Assembly (NCBI RefSeq): GCF_013912375.1
Contig: NZ_JACETV010000001.1
Location: 1,588,217-1,652,216 of the forward strand
Direction: 5' to 3'
DNA length: 64,000 bases
From: Emticicia sp. BO119
GTDB taxonomy: Bacteria > Bacteroidota > Bacteroidia > Cytophagales > Spirosomataceae
The notes beneath the pieces are model-generated. The model worked only from the letters and a program-made list of their open reading frames with translations. It had not been told where the DNA came from and did not search any database. Positions 46,062 to 53,271 of this stretch are shown here, piece after piece. Both the position numbers and the translations under genes were made by a program. Numbering within the stretch: the first letter of the stretch is position 1; each line of letters starts with the position of its first letter.

Positions 46062-47300
46062 CTAATTTGCAACCCATTGCATAATCAGGCCAGTTACGTA
46101 TCCACAATAAGTTCCTATGGCATTACCTAAAATGGCCAATAATACACCAATTGGTGCCAACGAAGGATGAAAAGCCGCAGCAACTACCGAAGCAGAAGCC
46201 ACCCCGCCTACATTTGCCTGTGAACCTACTGCTGTAAAAAAGAGAGGAGCTCTTACTATTCTTGCTGCTAATATTGTAAAAATTGCATGTGTCAGAATCC
46301 AGACCAGGCCTACAATCAATAAGGTAGGATTCTGAAAAGCATCAAAAATATGTAATTGCATCCCTATAGTTGCAATCAGGATATATAAAAATAAAGTGCC
46401 AAATTTGGTCGCTCCCCACATCTCTAATTTTCTCGCTCTTGTCGTTGATAATATCAGCCCTGATGTTGACGCAATAGTAACAATCCAGAATGATTTTGAT
46501 CCAAGGCTGTAAGACTTCAATAGTGGATAGGTCTTTTCGATAAACGGAGCAATTAAATCTGCAAGAAAATGTGAAAGTCCAGTAATACCAAAACCTACAG
46601 CCATCAAAATTATCAATTCCTGATAATCAGGGTTTTTCTGTTGCTTATTTTTGTTCTCTACTTTTATTCTTATTTGTTCTATAACAGAAGAGTCAGCTTT
46701 CATTCTTCTATCAATTTGCTGTGCTTTCCCTGCAAAGTAAAGTAATATACCCAACCACAATTCAGCAAATAGTACATCAATGACACTTGTTTGTGCAAAA
46801 ACGTTGGGAGATGGTTGAAATATTTCTTTTAAGGCCAGTTGATTGGCATTCCCTCCTGTCCAGCTACCGGCAATAGTAGCTAATCCTCTCCAAACCTCTT
46901 CACCATCTCTATTTAAAAATTCAGGGTCTATCAATTTGCCAACCAACAAAGCCAATGGCCCACCAACCATGACGCCCAAGGCTCCAAATAAAAATACAAA
47001 AAGTGCTTTACGGCCTAATCGTTTAATTGCCTGAAAGTCAATTCCAAGAGTAAAAAATACCAAACAGGTTGGTAATAAGAATCTCGATGCTGTTTCATCT
47101 AACTGTGAATGCTCTGCGGATATTATATTAAATGAACTAAATAATCCCGGAATAAAAAAGCAAAGTAAAATTGGTGGAACAATCTTATAAATTTTCACAA
47201 GTGCCTTAGTCTTGGTTGAATAAAATATTAGTGCTAAAATACTAAGTAGAATACCCAAGACAAGCGCATCATTTGTAAATAGGGGTGAGTTTGGAGTCAT
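46062..47300 (-). CDS. DUF819-family membrane protein (YjcL-like)
   Basis: 412-aa integral membrane protein with about ten or more helices. Conserved features include FFTLGIDFQAIKRLGRKALFV, the glycine-rich TIAGSWTGGNANQLAL and VGSQANVGGVASASVVAAAF, typical of DUF819. Members are predicted transporters of unknown substrate, with some similarity to sodium-dependent carriers. The ATG at 47300 is used; TTG at 47303 is one codon earlier. The leader contains a terminator-like hairpin that may act as an attenuator. Confidence 0.85.
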   Translation of the reverse strand: MTPNSPLFTNDALVLGILLSILALIFYSTKTKALVKIYKIVPPILLCFFIPGLFSSFNIISAEHSQLDETASRFLLPTCLVFFTLGIDFQAIKRLGRKALFVFLFGALGVMVGGPLALLVGKLIDPEFLNRDGEEVWRGLATIAGSWTGGNANQLALKEIFQPSPNVFAQTSVIDVLFAELWLGILLYFAGKAQQIDRRMKADSSVIEQIRIKVENKNKQQKNPDYQELIILMAVGFGITGLSHFLADLIAPFIEKTYPLLKSYSLGSKSFWIVTIASTSGLILSTTRARKLEMWGATKFGTLFLYILIATIGMQLHIFDAFQNPTLLIVGLVWILTHAIFTILAARIVRAPLFFTAVGSQANVGGVASASVVAAAFHPSLAPIGVLLAILGNAIGTYCGYVTGLIMQWVAN

Positions 47301-47410
47301 CAATATGAGAGTTTGATTTTCTTTGCTAAATAAAAGTTTTCTTATTTAAAGCAAAGTTTTGTGAGCCAATAGAATAGCCATAAACATACGAAAAATAGAG
47401 AAAAAACCTT

Positions 47411-47449
47411 AAATAAAAAACACGCAATCCTCAATTCGGAACTGCGTGT
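47411..47449 (-). terminator. Terminator-like hairpin upstream of the DUF819 gene
   Basis: ACACGCA (47420-47426) pairs with TGCGTGT (47443-47449) around a 16-nt loop and is followed on the minus strand by TTTTTTATTT. It lies 70 nt past the end of the structured RNA's own terminator and 120 nt before the DUF819 start, so it is either a second terminator, the end of a separate small RNA, or an attenuator. Confidence 0.65.
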
Positions 47450-47501
47450 CGCAATTACACTTCATCAACAAACTAAAAACCAAATAATGTTTTTGTTAAG
47501 C

Positions 47502-47509
47502 AAACATAC
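47502..47509 (-). promoter_or_regulatory. Candidate -7 element between the two terminators
   Basis: TATGTTTG on the minus strand matches TAnnTTTG, with a weak TTTC about 16 nt upstream. Transcription from it would start near 47496 and reach the hairpin at 47449-47420 after about 50 nt. Confidence 0.35.
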
Positions 47510-47518
47510 TTAAAAAAA

Positions 47519-47556
47519 AAGTATGAAAGAAATTTATTCATAAATCTTTCATACTT
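47519..47556 (-). terminator. Terminator of the tRNA-like RNA gene
   Basis: Perfect 12-bp stem AAGTATGAAAGA / TCTTTCATACTT (47519-47530 and 47545-47556). On the minus strand it is followed directly by a run of T residues. It starts 5 nt after the acceptor-like stem of the RNA. Confidence 0.88.
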
Positions 47557-47560
47557 CACG

Positions 47561-47722
47561 CTGTAAGAGGGGGACTCGAACCGCCCACGGTGTAGTTAGC
47601 CACAGTACAAATTTTGGTGGTCAATCCCAGTCGACTAAAATTGTCCGGCTTTATGCTGCGTTTGTCCTATTATCACCACCCCCGAGACAGGAGGGCATGG
47701 CTGCCAATTTCATCACCTTACA
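47561..47722 (-). ncRNA. Unassigned tRNA-like structured RNA with an expanded variable arm
   Basis: A minus-strand RNA with tRNA elements in tRNA order. The acceptor pairs TGTAAGG (47722-47716) with TCTTACA (47568-47562), 6 Watson-Crick pairs plus G.U. T8 and G9 follow, then a D-arm ATG/CAT with loop AAATTGGCAGC, as in tRNA-Leu/Ser bodies. The anticodon-like arm is CCCTC/GGGGG with loop CTGTCTC (formal anticodon GUC, but U37). A variable arm is closed by TGGTG/CACCG. The T-arm is GGCGG-TTCGAGT-CCCCC with one C.C mismatch. The 81-nt insert in the variable arm can form its own long hairpin (AGCC/GGCT, then CAATTTT/AAAATTTG). Length is about 162 nt against 75-90 for tRNA. No CCA is encoded. It has its own promoter and terminator. 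U1-A72, U37 and the insert argue against a normal tRNA. Confidence 0.7.
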
Positions 47723-47762
47723 TTATCACTGTCGAAGCCATTTCTTTCTCGCTTTGACATAA

Positions 47763-47795
47763 CAAAGGTACAATATATTTTTACTTAATTGCAAA
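47763..47795 (-). promoter_or_regulatory. Promoter of the tRNA-like RNA
   Basis: Minus-strand TTTG (47795-47792), 21 nt, TACCTTTG (47770-47763) matches the Bacteroidota consensus exactly. Transcription would start near 47757, leaving a 5' leader of about 35 nt before the acceptor-like stem. Part of that leader (ATGGCT, 47741-47736) is complementary to AGCCAT in the D-arm. Confidence 0.7.
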
Positions 47796-47854
47796 TTTTT
47801 TATAAAAATTCTAAAAAATTTAAGTTATTTTCAGATATTCGTTGTTTTTTTTGA

Positions 47855-47862
47855 TAAATTTG
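47855..47862 (+). promoter_or_regulatory. Candidate -7 element of the Lrp-type gene
   Basis: TAAATTTG matches TAnnTTTG, and transcription would start about 12 nt before the ATG. The -33 region is not a good match (TTTT at 47828-47831). It is divergent from the RNA promoter 60 nt away. Confidence 0.4.
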
Positions 47863-47880
47863 TAAAAACATATACTTTGA

Positions 47881-48345
47881 ATGGATAAAAATTTAGAAAT
47901 TGATAAAACTGATTTGAAGATTTTATCTTTATTAATGCATGATGCAAAGATGCCTTATACAGCAATTGGTGAAAAAATATTTGTTTCAGGAGGAACTGTT
48001 CATGTAAGAATGACCAAAATGGAACAAATGGGTATAGTAAAAGGTTCACAACTAATTGTAGACCCTATTAAATTAGGATGGGATATCAGTGCTTTTATAG
48101 GTATATACTTAGATAAAAGTTCACTGTATGACGAGGTAGCCGACCAATTAGAAAAGATACCTGAAGTAGTTAGTATTAACTATACTACTGGAATGTATAG
48201 CATTTTTGCAAAGATTGTTTGTCGGGATACACCACATTTGCGTGAGGTTCTACACGACAAAGTGCAGAAAGTGCAAGGTATTCAGCGTACTGAAACTTTT
48301 ATTTCTTTAGAAGAAAGGACTATCAGGCCGATTCCTCTATTATAA
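47881..48345 (+). CDS. Lrp/AsnC-family transcriptional regulator
   Basis: 154-aa regulator. An N-terminal helix-turn-helix (DLKILSLLMHDAKMPYTAIGE followed by VSGGTVHVRMTKME) is joined to a C-terminal RAM/AsnC ligand-binding domain (about residues 70-154, AFIGIYLDKSSLYDEVADQL). Such proteins bind amino acids and regulate their metabolism or transport. It is divergent from the tRNA-like RNA with about 120 nt between their starts, so it could affect that promoter (inference). Confidence 0.92.
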   Translation: MDKNLEIDKTDLKILSLLMHDAKMPYTAIGEKIFVSGGTVHVRMTKMEQMGIVKGSQLIVDPIKLGWDISAFIGIYLDKSSLYDEVADQLEKIPEVVSINYTTGMYSIFAKIVCRDTPHLREVLHDKVQKVQGIQRTETFISLEERTIRPIPLL

Positions 48346-48424
48346 AATACTTTTAATCGCATTACAACCTTTTATTTATATAAGCAGTCAACTCATAAAA
48401 TTAGAACGGTTCTTATAAAATTGA

Positions 48425-48432
48425 TACATTTG
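48425..48432 (+). promoter_or_regulatory. Candidate promoter of the large membrane-protein gene
   Basis: TACATTTG matches TAnnTTTG, with TTAG (48401-48404), one mismatch from TTTG, 20 nt upstream. The start would be near 48438, about 30 nt before the ATG. Confidence 0.45.
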
Positions 48433-48467
48433 TGTTTTAATTTTCATTGAGGATAAAGACACATTGA

Positions 48468-50339
48468 ATGGATTTTCGAACATCAAGGCAAAATCGATTT
48501 TTTATATTTATTGCAATTTTACTTCCTGTTATTTATGGATTTTTCTTTATAAGAAACTTCAGTTTACCGTTAACAGGTGGTGGGGATATTGACGAATGGG
48601 AATATGTAGGTTTTTATTTGGCCGAAAACCTTCATTTTGATATTTTTCCGCAAGTTGCCCTGCAACAAAATCAGACGTTTTACCCTTTTGGTACAACTCA
48701 GGCTTTTTCTGACTGGTCTCTTGAAAGTAATTATTGGTTTGCTTTCTTTTATAAAATCTTTGGACACGGCGCTTGGCTAAATTATTATTATGTTCTGAGC
48801 CTCATTATATCTTTTTTAGGTTCATATATTTTACTAAAAAAAGAATTTGGTCAGAATAAAGCTTTTTTTGCAGGCTTTGTTGTAACATTTTTTAATTTCT
48901 ATGCACTAAATAAATATCCTCATCATTTTAATCATAGTACCATTCATTGGACTATACTCAGCATATTTTCAGATTTTATTTTAACTAAAAGATTCATTCT
49001 GCGAGAGGTAGTTTCAATTAAATGGGTGTTTTTAAAAGCTTTTTTGTTAATCGCCACATTGGGTATGAATTTAGGGTATATATGTGGGTTTGCATTGACG
49101 AGTTTTGTTTTAAGCCTTGCTGTTGTTACAACTGTTATAATAAACCGTTATTTTAAGAAAGAGTATCAATTGTTGGATTATGTGAGGCTTTGGCGAAATG
49201 AATCGAAAGGGAAATTCTGGCAAAATATTGTTTTAGCAATGGCACCTCTGATTTTATTGTATTTTTACCTGCCAGTTGTTTTGCAGATTTATCAGGAATC
49301 TCAATCGTTACATTTTAATAATGGTCAGTCGCCGCATTTATGGAGCCATCCATTGAGAATATTGTTTCCATATATGCCATTTTTTAATGCTTCTGAGAAT
49401 CCATTAACAAATATTTTGAAAGATATGCCAGAGGGACTCGGATCTGGTAGTCCAGGATGGTTCTGTTTAGGTTTAGGTATAACCGGATATTTCTATAACA
49501 GGAAAAAATATTGGCTTGTCTTTCTGCCTTTAGTGATTTTACTTGTTATTTCGACTTTTTATCATCCGAATAAAGTACCAACACTTAAGATTTTTCCATG
49601 GGGAACTTTCAATCGTGTACCATCAAGATTTACTTCAGTTTTGCCGGTTATTTTTTGTTGTTTTATTTTACCGCTCGAGTGGAATAGAATAAAAATGCAT
49701 AAGATACTAATTGGATTATTGATACTATTTCTTTTGATTGAAGGAACAGTTGTTTATCGATTTTTATATAGCAAAGAGACTTACCGGATAGACAAGAGTT
49801 TCTTCAATTATATGTCTTTGGTTGAAAGTCAAAAAGGTGAGGCGGTTTTAGATTTTCCTTTTTGTATTGTTGGTGGTGATGGAACTGGTCTTAAAGAAAA
49901 TCTTTGCCCTATATTCGATAAAACCTGTAATGTTTATGCATTAAGGCGGTTTCATCATAAAAAAGTGGTTGGAGGGTATTATAGCCATATTCACCTTTCT
50001 GCTATTAAAGGTTTTGTTGATACTGGGTTGGGTGCTCTTGCAGAGGCAGACTCAAAAGACTGGCGGAATGCATCGAGAATTGTCAATGAGTTTTCGGACG
50101 AACAACTCGAATATTTTATTAAATATTTTCAGTTTAATGACTTTGCCGGAATTAATTTATGTGTCGATTTGATTCCGGAAAAGATGTATAAACAAATTGT
50201 TAAGAGTATTGGAACCCCCATACAAACCACAGTTTTTCCTGGAGCAGGAAAAGTGGTTTTTATTCCAAAACCACTATCATGGAGGGTTCATCTTGATAAA
50301 AATAAAGCCTTGAAAATAAAATTTCCTTGTGGTTGTTAA
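48468..50339 (+). CDS. Large polytopic membrane protein, GT-C glycosyltransferase-like
   Basis: 623-aa inner-membrane protein with about ten helices in the first 440 residues and a soluble C-terminal part of about 180 residues. An acidic motif in the first extracytoplasmic loop (TGGGDIDEWEYVGFY, near residue 38) and alternating hydrophobic segments resemble GT-C membrane glycosyltransferases that use lipid-linked sugars. The C-terminal domain (VLDFPFCIVGGDGTGLKENL) resembles soluble tails of other putative GT-C proteins. Specific function is unknown. It is followed 121 nt later by an FdtA-like gene. Confidence 0.65.
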   Translation: MDFRTSRQNRFFIFIAILLPVIYGFFFIRNFSLPLTGGGDIDEWEYVGFYLAENLHFDIFPQVALQQNQTFYPFGTTQAFSDWSLESNYWFAFFYKIFGHGAWLNYYYVLSLIISFLGSYILLKKEFGQNKAFFAGFVVTFFNFYALNKYPHHFNHSTIHWTILSIFSDFILTKRFILREVVSIKWVFLKAFLLIATLGMNLGYICGFALTSFVLSLAVVTTVIINRYFKKEYQLLDYVRLWRNESKGKFWQNIVLAMAPLILLYFYLPVVLQIYQESQSLHFNNGQSPHLWSHPLRILFPYMPFFNASENPLTNILKDMPEGLGSGSPGWFCLGLGITGYFYNRKKYWLVFLPLVILLVISTFYHPNKVPTLKIFPWGTFNRVPSRFTSVLPVIFCCFILPLEWNRIKMHKILIGLLILFLLIEGTVVYRFLYSKETYRIDKSFFNYMSLVESQKGEAVLDFPFCIVGGDGTGLKENLCPIFDKTCNVYALRRFHHKKVVGGYYSHIHLSAIKGFVDTGLGALAEADSKDWRNASRIVNEFSDEQLEYFIKYFQFNDFAGINLCVDLIPEKMYKQIVKSIGTPIQTTVFPGAGKVVFIPKPLSWRVHLDKNKALKIKFPCGC

Positions 50340-50460
50340 TTAAGAAAAATGGAATTTTAATTCTATTTAGAGCTTATAGCTTTTAAATGATAAAAAAAAA
50401 CCTTTATTTTACAGTAGACTCGCAATTTTTAACTATTACAACTAAGCTAAGATTAGCCAT

Positions 50461-50850
50461 ATGGCAAAACTATTTCATTTACAAACGTTTTCATCAGAAA
50501 AAGGAAGTCTAACGGTTTTTGAGAAAATCTTACCTGAAGGCATCAAGAGAATTTTTTATATTTATGATGCTGAAAATCAAATAAGAGGTGGGCATAGACA
50601 TATTTTGGCTAATAATGCTTTAACTTGTGTAAGTGGCAGTTGTAAAGTTTTTGTGGATGATGGAGAAGAACAACAGATTTATGATTTAGATGCTCCTGAT
50701 ATGTGTTTGTTGCTTGACCCAAAGGATTGGCATGAGATGTATGATTTTTCTGAAAATGCAGTCCTACTTGTATTATCTGATCAGTTTTATGATAAAGAAG
50801 ATTACATTTTTGATAAATACCCTGAAAAAAAACTAAGCTCGATTCAATAA
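50461..50850 (+). CDS. fdtA: FdtA/WxcM-type sugar 3,4-ketoisomerase (cupin)
   Basis: 129-aa cupin matching dTDP-4-dehydro-6-deoxyglucose 3,4-ketoisomerases (FdtA/QdtA). The catalytic region IRGGHRHILANNALTCVSGS (near residue 41) carries the paired histidines, and LLDPKDWHEMYDFSENAVLLVL closes the barrel. The family product is a 3-keto-6-deoxy sugar, usually then aminated to dTDP-Fuc3NAc or Qui3NAc. None of the partner genes (rmlA, rmlB, aminotransferase) is adjacent, although a DegT-type aminotransferase is at 2.1-3.2 kb. Confidence 0.82.
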   Translation: MAKLFHLQTFSSEKGSLTVFEKILPEGIKRIFYIYDAENQIRGGHRHILANNALTCVSGSCKVFVDDGEEQQIYDLDAPDMCLLLDPKDWHEMYDFSENAVLLVLSDQFYDKEDYIFDKYPEKKLSSIQ

Positions 50851-50918
50851 TTCACTGAAAAAAAATTGCAATTTTTATTATTTGTCGGTAATAGATTTAA
50901 TAATGTAGAGGATATAAA

Positions 50919-50966
50919 AACAATAAACCCCGATGATAGCCAAGGCTGCCAATGGGGTTTATTGTT
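50919..50966. terminator. Bidirectional terminator
   Basis: Perfect 13-bp stem AACAATAAACCCC / GGGGTTTATTGTT (50919-50931 and 50954-50966). The 22-nt loop holds a smaller AGCC-aa-GGCT hairpin. It separates the convergent FdtA-like and dioxygenase genes. Confidence 0.85.
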
Positions 50967-50981
50967 TTCTTGTTTTTATAA

Positions 50982-52010
50982 TCAGTCTTTGAAAGACTCA
51001 CCTCTTTCTTTAAGAATATTTTCTTGTTCAGGTATTCTTGGATCTTCATAAAGCGTGGCATTGTTAAGCTGAAATTTCTTTGGCTCGACACCCATTGCAG
51101 CTCTATGATAAGGTAGAGCTTGCTCTGAAGAATAATGGCATACAAAAGACTTGCGTGTTTGGTTCGGATCATTTATAATTGAACCACCATGCACCAGTGC
51201 TGAATGCCATATAAGCACATCTCCTTTCTTGATAAGCAATGTCTGTTTTTTCAGACCTAAATCTTCGCATTGATTATCAAGGAATTTTGCATAGTCAAGA
51301 GGTGTTTTGGTTGAATATTGATTGCTATAATATATGCCATTACCAAAGTTGAACTTTTTAACTTTAAGATGAGATCCGGCATAATAATATAATGGCCCTG
51401 AATTAATATGCACATCTTCCACAGGTATCCAGGAAGCTGCAAGGTTACTTGGAATTCTTGCGGTTACCCAAGGATAATCAGCGTGAGTAGGCTGCTGGCT
51501 TCCATAAAAGAAACTCAGGCTTTGCATACCTACAATGCGGCTGTCAAAAATTTTTTCAAGAAAAGCAATAATATCTTTAAAAAGGAATAATTTTTTTGCA
51601 GCCAAACTCTGGTTATGTATATCATTAATCTTCACCATCTTGCCAAGAATCTGTTCTGTGGTCCATTCATAAGCTGGTCTCATCAGATTAGGTTTGAATT
51701 CCTCGCGGTCAATCTGAATATATGTCTTGAATTTAGATGGGTTATTAATTATTTCTAATACATCTGCCCAATATAAATCAATGAGCTCATGAGGAATAAT
51801 TTGTTCGAGTACAACATACCCGTTTTCTTTCCAGAAATTCAGTTTTTCTTCCAGATTATAAGGTAAATGTCCTTTTTGCGGATGAATTTTTAAAAAATCT
51901 GCAATATCTGCATTTTCGCGATCAATCCATGGAAGAGTAGAAGGATCAAATTCTTTCGGACCATTGAGGCGAAAGTAAACTTTTTTAGCCAATTCTTTTA
52001 CAGAAAACAT
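50982..52010 (-). CDS. Phytanoyl-CoA dioxygenase (PhyH)-family protein
   Basis: 342-aa Fe(II)/2-oxoglutarate-dependent oxygenase candidate. The metal-binding HxD appears as PTHADYPW (near residue 166) and the distal histidine in IWHSALVHGGSIINDP, followed by the Arg of NQTRKSFVCHY, probably the 2-oxoglutarate ligand. It starts at the ATG at 52010 (MFSVKELAKKVYFRL); 52043 would add 11 residues. PhyH members hydroxylate diverse lipids, antibiotics or sugars; the substrate is unknown here. Confidence 0.82.
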   Translation of the reverse strand: MFSVKELAKKVYFRLNGPKEFDPSTLPWIDRENADIADFLKIHPQKGHLPYNLEEKLNFWKENGYVVLEQIIPHELIDLYWADVLEIINNPSKFKTYIQIDREEFKPNLMRPAYEWTTEQILGKMVKINDIHNQSLAAKKLFLFKDIIAFLEKIFDSRIVGMQSLSFFYGSQQPTHADYPWVTARIPSNLAASWIPVEDVHINSGPLYYYAGSHLKVKKFNFGNGIYYSNQYSTKTPLDYAKFLDNQCEDLGLKKQTLLIKKGDVLIWHSALVHGGSIINDPNQTRKSFVCHYSSEQALPYHRAAMGVEPKKFQLNNATLYEDPRIPEQENILKERGESFKD

Positions 52011-52175
52011 TTTGCATTTGTTTGATACATCAAAAATATACAATTTGCAATCAGGAACTATAAAAATATTTATTTAATGGCAAAATTTCTTATAATTTTC
52101 TTTTTTGTTTGAATTAAACAAAAAAAACTAATGAATTCAGCAGAAGTGTTATGGGTAAGATCAATAAAGAATATT

Positions 52176-52712
52176 TCAGAGTGTCTCAATAATTATATTA
52201 TGGTTGGTATAGATACAAATATCGGCCGCTATATTTAGTCCTTCCTGTACCATTTCATGTGCACTTAATTTGGAAGCATGCCGCTTTAAGGCAATGGCAG
52301 CTGATTGCGCATACATACTGCCTGACCCAATAGCCGCAATCTGATTATCCGGCTCTAAAACATCACCTGTACCTGATATAATCAGAAGTTCTGTTTCATT
52401 GGCAATTATCAGCATTGCTTCTAATTTACGCAAGTATCTATCCATACGCCAGTCTTTAGCTAACTCAATGGCAGCACGTTTCATATTACCCCCATATGAA
52501 TTGAGTTTCTCTTCAAATCGCTCGATTAATGTGAAGGCGTCAGCGGTCGAACCGGCAAAACCCGCGAGTATTTTACCACCATAGAGTTTTCTTACTTTTC
52601 TAACATTGCTTTTGGCAACAGTGTTACCCATTGTTGCTTGTCCGTCGGCTCCGAGAGCTACTTTGCCATTATGAATGATTCCAAGGACAGTTGTTGCGTG
52701 TATTTTTTCCAT
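52176..52712 (-). CDS. hslV: ATP-dependent protease subunit HslV
   Basis: Proteasome-like peptidase of the HslUV complex, 178 aa. The N-terminus [12 protein letters not shown] contains the mature nucleophile Thr (residue 7), exposed after removal of six residues. [33 protein letters not shown] and the C-terminal [10 protein letters not shown] are typical. The partner unfoldase hslU is not in this window. It begins 1 nt after the upstream hypothetical gene, so it belongs to the pdhC operon. Confidence 0.96.
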   Translation of the reverse strand: MEKIHATTVLGIIHNGKVALGADGQATMGNTVAKSNVRKVRKLYGGKILAGFAGSTADAFTLIERFEEKLNSYGGNMKRAAIELAKDWRMDRYLRKLEAMLIIANETELLIISGTGDVLEPDNQIAAIGSGSMYAQSAAIALKRHASKLSAHEMVQEGLNIAADICIYTNHNIIIETL

Positions 52713-52713
52713 G

Positions 52714-53271
52714 TTATTCTTTAGATTCTATGGAAGAAATCTTCCAGATATTTTCTTCTAAATCAAAATTGTAAATCAGTGTTTGTACATACGGCTTTTT
52801 GAGATTGATTGTTACTTTAGCCTTTGTATTGTCTATTTTAATAGAGGAACTGTTTTTGAGTGCATAAAGTAATTCTGCTTTGGTAGGAGGGTCTTGCGAT
52901 AGCAAATATCTATCGTAGTCCATTCTTTCCGCTGTATCCTTTTTTGCTACAATCATTTGCTTTTCAGCAAATTCTCTTTTCAGATTCTTCATATAACTAC
53001 CTGAAAACAATCCGGTTTTCTGAATAGCGGCAAGATAGTTTTGCAGGCATTGAGTGTCGATTTTTGTAATATCAGGCCCTTCTCCATCAAAGCATTCGTT
53101 TTCATCAGGTAATTGATCTGCTTTGCACACCCAGGTAAAGAATTTTGTAAGTCTTTGCTGAGGGGTTTCCTGTGCATATAACGGAATCGCAATTGCTACA
53201 AAGCAATAAATCCCCCATATTTTCAATGAGGGATTTATTAGGGATTTTAACTGATATGCTTTGAATAACAT
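52714..53271 (-). CDS. Hypothetical periplasmic protein
   Basis: 185-aa protein with a signal-peptide-like segment ([19 protein letters not shown], about residues 16-34). The rest is soluble with three cysteines in the first half ([27 protein letters not shown]) that could form a disulfide. The C-terminus ([21 protein letters not shown]) is typical of NTF2-like or DUF3828-type domains, but I cannot place it with confidence. It has no gap to pdhC and a 1-nt gap to hslV. Confidence 0.6.
   Translation of the reverse strand: MLFKAYQLKSLINPSLKIWGIYCFVAIAIPLYAQETPQQRLTKFFTWVCKADQLPDENECFDGEGPDITKIDTQCLQNYLAAIQKTGLFSGSYMKNLKREFAEKQMIVAKKDTAERMDYDRYLLSQDPPTKAELLYALKNSSSIKIDNTKAKVTINLKKPYVQTLIYNFDLEENIWKISSIESKE

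Noticed and set aside
47561..47722. The structured RNA as tmRNA
   Set aside because: It has a canonical D-arm, no GGGG-type 5' end, no tag reading frame ending in ALAA, and is less than half the usual tmRNA length.
47561..47722. The structured RNA as an ordinary tRNA-Asp or tRNA-Leu
   Set aside because: The formal anticodon GUC does not fit a Leu-type body, position 37 is U, the first pair is U-A, the T-stem has a C.C mismatch, and an 81-nt insert lies in the variable arm.
47561..47722. A tRNA interrupted by a group I intron
   Set aside because: The extra sequence is too short, lies after the complete anticodon arm, and shows no group I core elements that I can recognise.
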